This document shows, one piece after another, positions 61,940 through 64,000 of a stretch of DNA of 64,000 bases (its first letter is position 1; the number at the start of each line of letters is the position of its first letter). A program made the translations under genes and the position numbers. The stretch is taken from assembly GCA_008727115.1 (NCBI GenBank), contig CP044131.1, positions 496,001 to 560,000 of the forward strand, given 5' to 3'. The notes beneath the pieces are model-generated. The model was not told where the DNA came from and made no database searches. It worked only from the letters and a program-made list of their open reading frames with translations. Origin of the DNA: Comamonas testosteroni (GTDB lineage: Bacteria; Pseudomonadota; Gammaproteobacteria; Burkholderiales; Burkholderiaceae_C).

Positions 61940-61992
61940 AGTATTGATTTGATCTGAAAATGAGATCCATCAGGCGCTGTGCGCTATCAAAA
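61940..61992. repeat. AGCT/GCGC element at the yeiH stop, copy 10
   Basis: On the minus strand TTTTGATAGCGCACAGCGCCTGATGG resembles one repeat arm. The yeiH stop TGA is part of TTTTGATAG in it. Confidence 0.4.
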
Positions 61993-63075
61993 CAAAGATG
62001 GAATCCACAGGTTCAGCGCCAGACCTGCGGTCAGCAGCCAGATGAACAGGGCCAGCGCCAGAATCAGCGGCTTGGTGCCCGCAGCGCGCACGGCGTGGAT
62101 GTGGGTGGTCAGGCCCAGGGCGGCCATGGCCAGCGTCAGCAGAATGTTGTCCAGCTGAATGCCGACGCTGACTAGCTCCTTAGGCAGCACGCCCAGCGAG
62201 TTGATTCCGGCCATCACCACAAAGCCTACGGCAAACCAGGGGATAGTGATCTTGTTGCCGGACTGGCCGTTGGCCGCATTTTCCTGGCGCTCGCTGCGCG
62301 ACAGCCACATGGACAGCACCAGCAGGAAGGGGGCGAGCATCATCACGCGCACCATCTTGGAGATCACAGCCGTATCGGCGGCTTGGCTGCCGATGGCTTC
62401 GCCTGCAGCCACCACCTGGGCCACTTCGTGAATCGTGGAGCCTACGAACACGCCGTATTGCTGTGCATCCACATTGAGCCAGCCGAATTCGGTATTCCAG
62501 TGAAACAGCGCAGGGTAGAGGAAGGTGCCGATGGTGCCGAACACCACCACGGTGGCCACGGCTACGGCCACATCTTCTGCGCGGCCCTTGGCCACGGGCT
62601 CGGTGGCCAGCACGGCGGCAGCGCCGCAGATGGAAGCGCCGGCACCGACCAGGATGGTGGTGCGCTTGTCCATGCCCAGCAGCTTCTGGCCTATCCATTG
62701 CGCCAGCAAGAAAGTGCTGGACAGCACCAGCGCATCAATCACCACGGCGGCCATGCCGACCTGGCCGATGTCCTGAAACGTCAGGCGCAGTCCGTAGAGC
62801 ACGATGCCGGTGCGCAGCAGGCGGGCCTTGGTGAACGCAATGCCGCTGGCGCACTGGCTGGCGATGGCGGGATAGAGGGTGTTGCCCACGACCAGGCCGA
62901 TGAGAATGGCCAGCGTCAGTGCGCTCAGCCCCTTGCTTTGGATGGCGGGAAATTGCGCGGCCCAGGTGGCGATGGCGGCAATGGCGCCCGCCAGCAGCAG
63001 GCCGGGGATCAGGCCCGCAGTCTTGTGCAGCCAGCCGTGGGCGGGCGGTGAAGTTTTTAGAGCGCTTGTATTCAT
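61987..63075 (-). CDS. yeiH: YeiH family membrane protein (putative sulfate exporter family)
   Basis: 362 residues with about ten helices. The family is named for a proposed sulfate export role that is not proven. Family motifs are GIAFTKARLLRTGIVLYGLR, GAGASICGAAAVLATEP and VGSTIHEVAQVVAAGEAIG. It is divergent from a YeiE-like LysR gene, the same pairing as yeiE-yeiH in E. coli, so regulation by that LysR is likely. Confidence 0.92.
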   Translation of the reverse strand: MNTSALKTSPPAHGWLHKTAGLIPGLLLAGAIAAIATWAAQFPAIQSKGLSALTLAILIGLVVGNTLYPAIASQCASGIAFTKARLLRTGIVLYGLRLTFQDIGQVGMAAVVIDALVLSSTFLLAQWIGQKLLGMDKRTTILVGAGASICGAAAVLATEPVAKGRAEDVAVAVATVVVFGTIGTFLYPALFHWNTEFGWLNVDAQQYGVFVGSTIHEVAQVVAAGEAIGSQAADTAVISKMVRVMMLAPFLLVLSMWLSRSERQENAANGQSGNKITIPWFAVGFVVMAGINSLGVLPKELVSVGIQLDNILLTLAMAALGLTTHIHAVRAAGTKPLILALALFIWLLTAGLALNLWIPSLF

Positions 63076-63153
63076 GGTGAGCTTTCGTCAGTCGGCTGGA
63101 CCGCAGTAGTGCGAGGTTTGACAGCTGGCTTGGCGCTCACTTTAGATTTGTTG

Positions 63154-63169
63154 GTTATATTTGTATAAC
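63154..63169. promoter_or_regulatory. Dyad in the yeiH / lysR divergent region
   Basis: GTTATA-TTTG-TATAAC lies in an AT-rich part of the 205-base divergent region. It fits a LysR-type operator (T-N11-A inside a dyad). Confidence 0.45.
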
Positions 63170-63280
63170 GAATAGTTTTTGTAAGATCAATCGAGAAAAT
63201 AGGTAGATTGCCCTCTGGAGACCCGTGAGGAATTCTCTTGGGCGTTCTAAGCAATTGATTTCATTGAAGCGACAAGCCGC

Positions 63281-64000
63281 ATGCTGCACCTGACCTTGCG
63301 TCAATTCGAGATTTTTTGCGCTGTAGCCCAGAGCGGGACGACGGTGGCTGCTGCAGAAGCGGTAGCGCTTTCGCAGTCCGCCACCAGCGCTGCGCTGCAG
63401 CAGCTCGAGCAAAGCCTGGGCGTGCAATTGTTCGAGCGTGTGGGCAAGCGTCTGCTGCTCAACGATGCGGGGCGCGCCCTGCTGCCACAGGCGCTGTCCG
63501 TGCTGGAGCAGGCGCGCAGCATTGAGCAGTCTTTTTCTGCCCGCACCGCGAATATGCCGGTGCGCCTGCGCGTGGCGGCCAGCACCACGATAGGCACCTA
63601 CGCCTTGCCTGAAGTGCTGGCGCGGCTGGCGTGCACGCATCCGCTGGTGCGCGTCGATCTGCAGATCGCCAATACCCAGGAGGTGGGAGACGCCGTCCTG
63701 GCCATGGAGGTCGACATGGGCCTGATCGAAGGCAGCAGCCACTGGCAGGGGCTGGAGGTGGAGCCCTGGCTGCGCGATGAACTGGTCATCGTCGCATCGC
63801 CGCAAGACCCGCTGACAGAGCAGGCGCGCAGCAAGCCCCTGGGCGTGGCAGCGTTGCGCAAGGCTGCCTGGCTGCTGCGCGAGGCGGGATCGGGCACGCG
63901 CGAGATGGTCGAGCATGCGCTGCTGCCCCATCTGCACCAGCTGCCTGCGGCGGCCACGCTGGGCAGCTCCGAAGCCATTGCGCGCTGTGTGGAGCAGGGG
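63281..64000 (+). CDS. LysR family regulator (YeiE/CysB-like), partial
   Basis: The first 240 residues; the C-terminus lies beyond the right edge. The helix-turn-helix is at about residues 5-65 (LTLRQFEIFCAVAQSGTTVA, then LSQSATSAALQQLEQSLGVQ). The effector domain begins with LRVAASTTIGTYALPEVLAR and continues with REAGSGTREMVEHALL, typical of the CysL/YeiE branch. Divergent from yeiH, its probable target. Confidence 0.92.
   Translation, partial: MLHLTLRQFEIFCAVAQSGTTVAAAEAVALSQSATSAALQQLEQSLGVQLFERVGKRLLLNDAGRALLPQALSVLEQARSIEQSFSARTANMPVRLRVAASTTIGTYALPEVLARLACTHPLVRVDLQIANTQEVGDAVLAMEVDMGLIEGSSHWQGLEVEPWLRDELVIVASPQDPLTEQARSKPLGVAALRKAAWLLREAGSGTREMVEHALLPHLHQLPAAATLGSSEAIARCVEQG

Noticed and set aside
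1..64000. CRISPR array, insertion sequences, prophage, integrase or attachment sites
   Set aside because: No regularly spaced direct repeats, transposase, integrase or phage structural genes seen.

Overview
The window reads as chromosomal DNA of a GC-rich betaproteobacterium, most likely a Comamonadaceae member close to Comamonas or Delftia. This is an inference from recalled gene order (rplM-rpsI-erpA; tyrS, M23 peptidase, anmK), the Comamonas-type porin, Bug and TRAP binding proteins, and dispersed palindromes I associate with that family. I see no rRNA, tRNA, insertion sequence, prophage or CRISPR array.

Layout. 1-3.6 kb: rlmJ (cut by the left edge), rplM-rpsI, erpA, a DHA2-type efflux pump. 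3.9-9.4 kb: xanthine dehydrogenase xdhAB and a purine permease. 9.5-15.2 kb: anmK, M23 peptidase, tyrS, an AhpD-like protein, a LysR regulator. 15.3-21.4 kb: both amino-sugar genes glmU and glmS, separated by an orphan histidine kinase, a MASE2-GGDEF cyclase and an Lrp-type regulator. 21.7-29.7 kb: a TRAP transporter, a GntR regulator and a divergent pxpA-pxpBC-biotin carboxylase operon, probably for uptake and cleavage of 5-oxoproline or another lactam/amide. 29.8-33.3 kb: TetR and a TauD/aldolase/2-hydroxyacid dehydrogenase operon of unknown substrate. 33.4-37.9 kb: copA under a MerR/CueR-like promoter, then an orphan 7TM sensor kinase. 38.0-39.8 kb: riboflavin synthase and a repeat-solenoid protein. 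40.4-48.9 kb: DUF2760, two divergent Hsp70 proteins (the second with a DUF3731-like tail), with a porin and ChaA between them. 49-52.7 kb: a Bug binding protein, a SUKH-type pair, an aldehyde dehydrogenase. 52.7-59.2 kb: a six-gene TonB-receptor/ABC-importer operon. 59.3-64 kb: FUSC-MarR, YeiH and a divergent LysR regulator cut by the right edge.

The strongest candidate for an undescribed system is the 52.7-59.2 kb operon. A ModE-like palindrome (ATCGTTATTC-N7-GAATAGCGAT) lies at its promoter, and it encodes a TonB-dependent receptor, a TupA-like oxyanion-binding protein, a DUF2478 protein, and a BtuF/FecCD/ATPase importer of the class that includes the MolABC molybdate transporter. I read it as a TonB-dependent molybdate/tungstate (or metallophore-bound Mo/W) uptake route. 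The Mo-dependent xanthine dehydrogenase in the same window needs such a supply.

Two further themes run through the window. First, about ten copies of an AGCT...GCGCTT palindromic element occur; several are translated in frame, mostly at protein domain junctions, or supply stop codons. Second, the DUF2760/Hsp70/Hsp70-DUF3731 set looks like a dedicated but uncharacterised chaperone machine.
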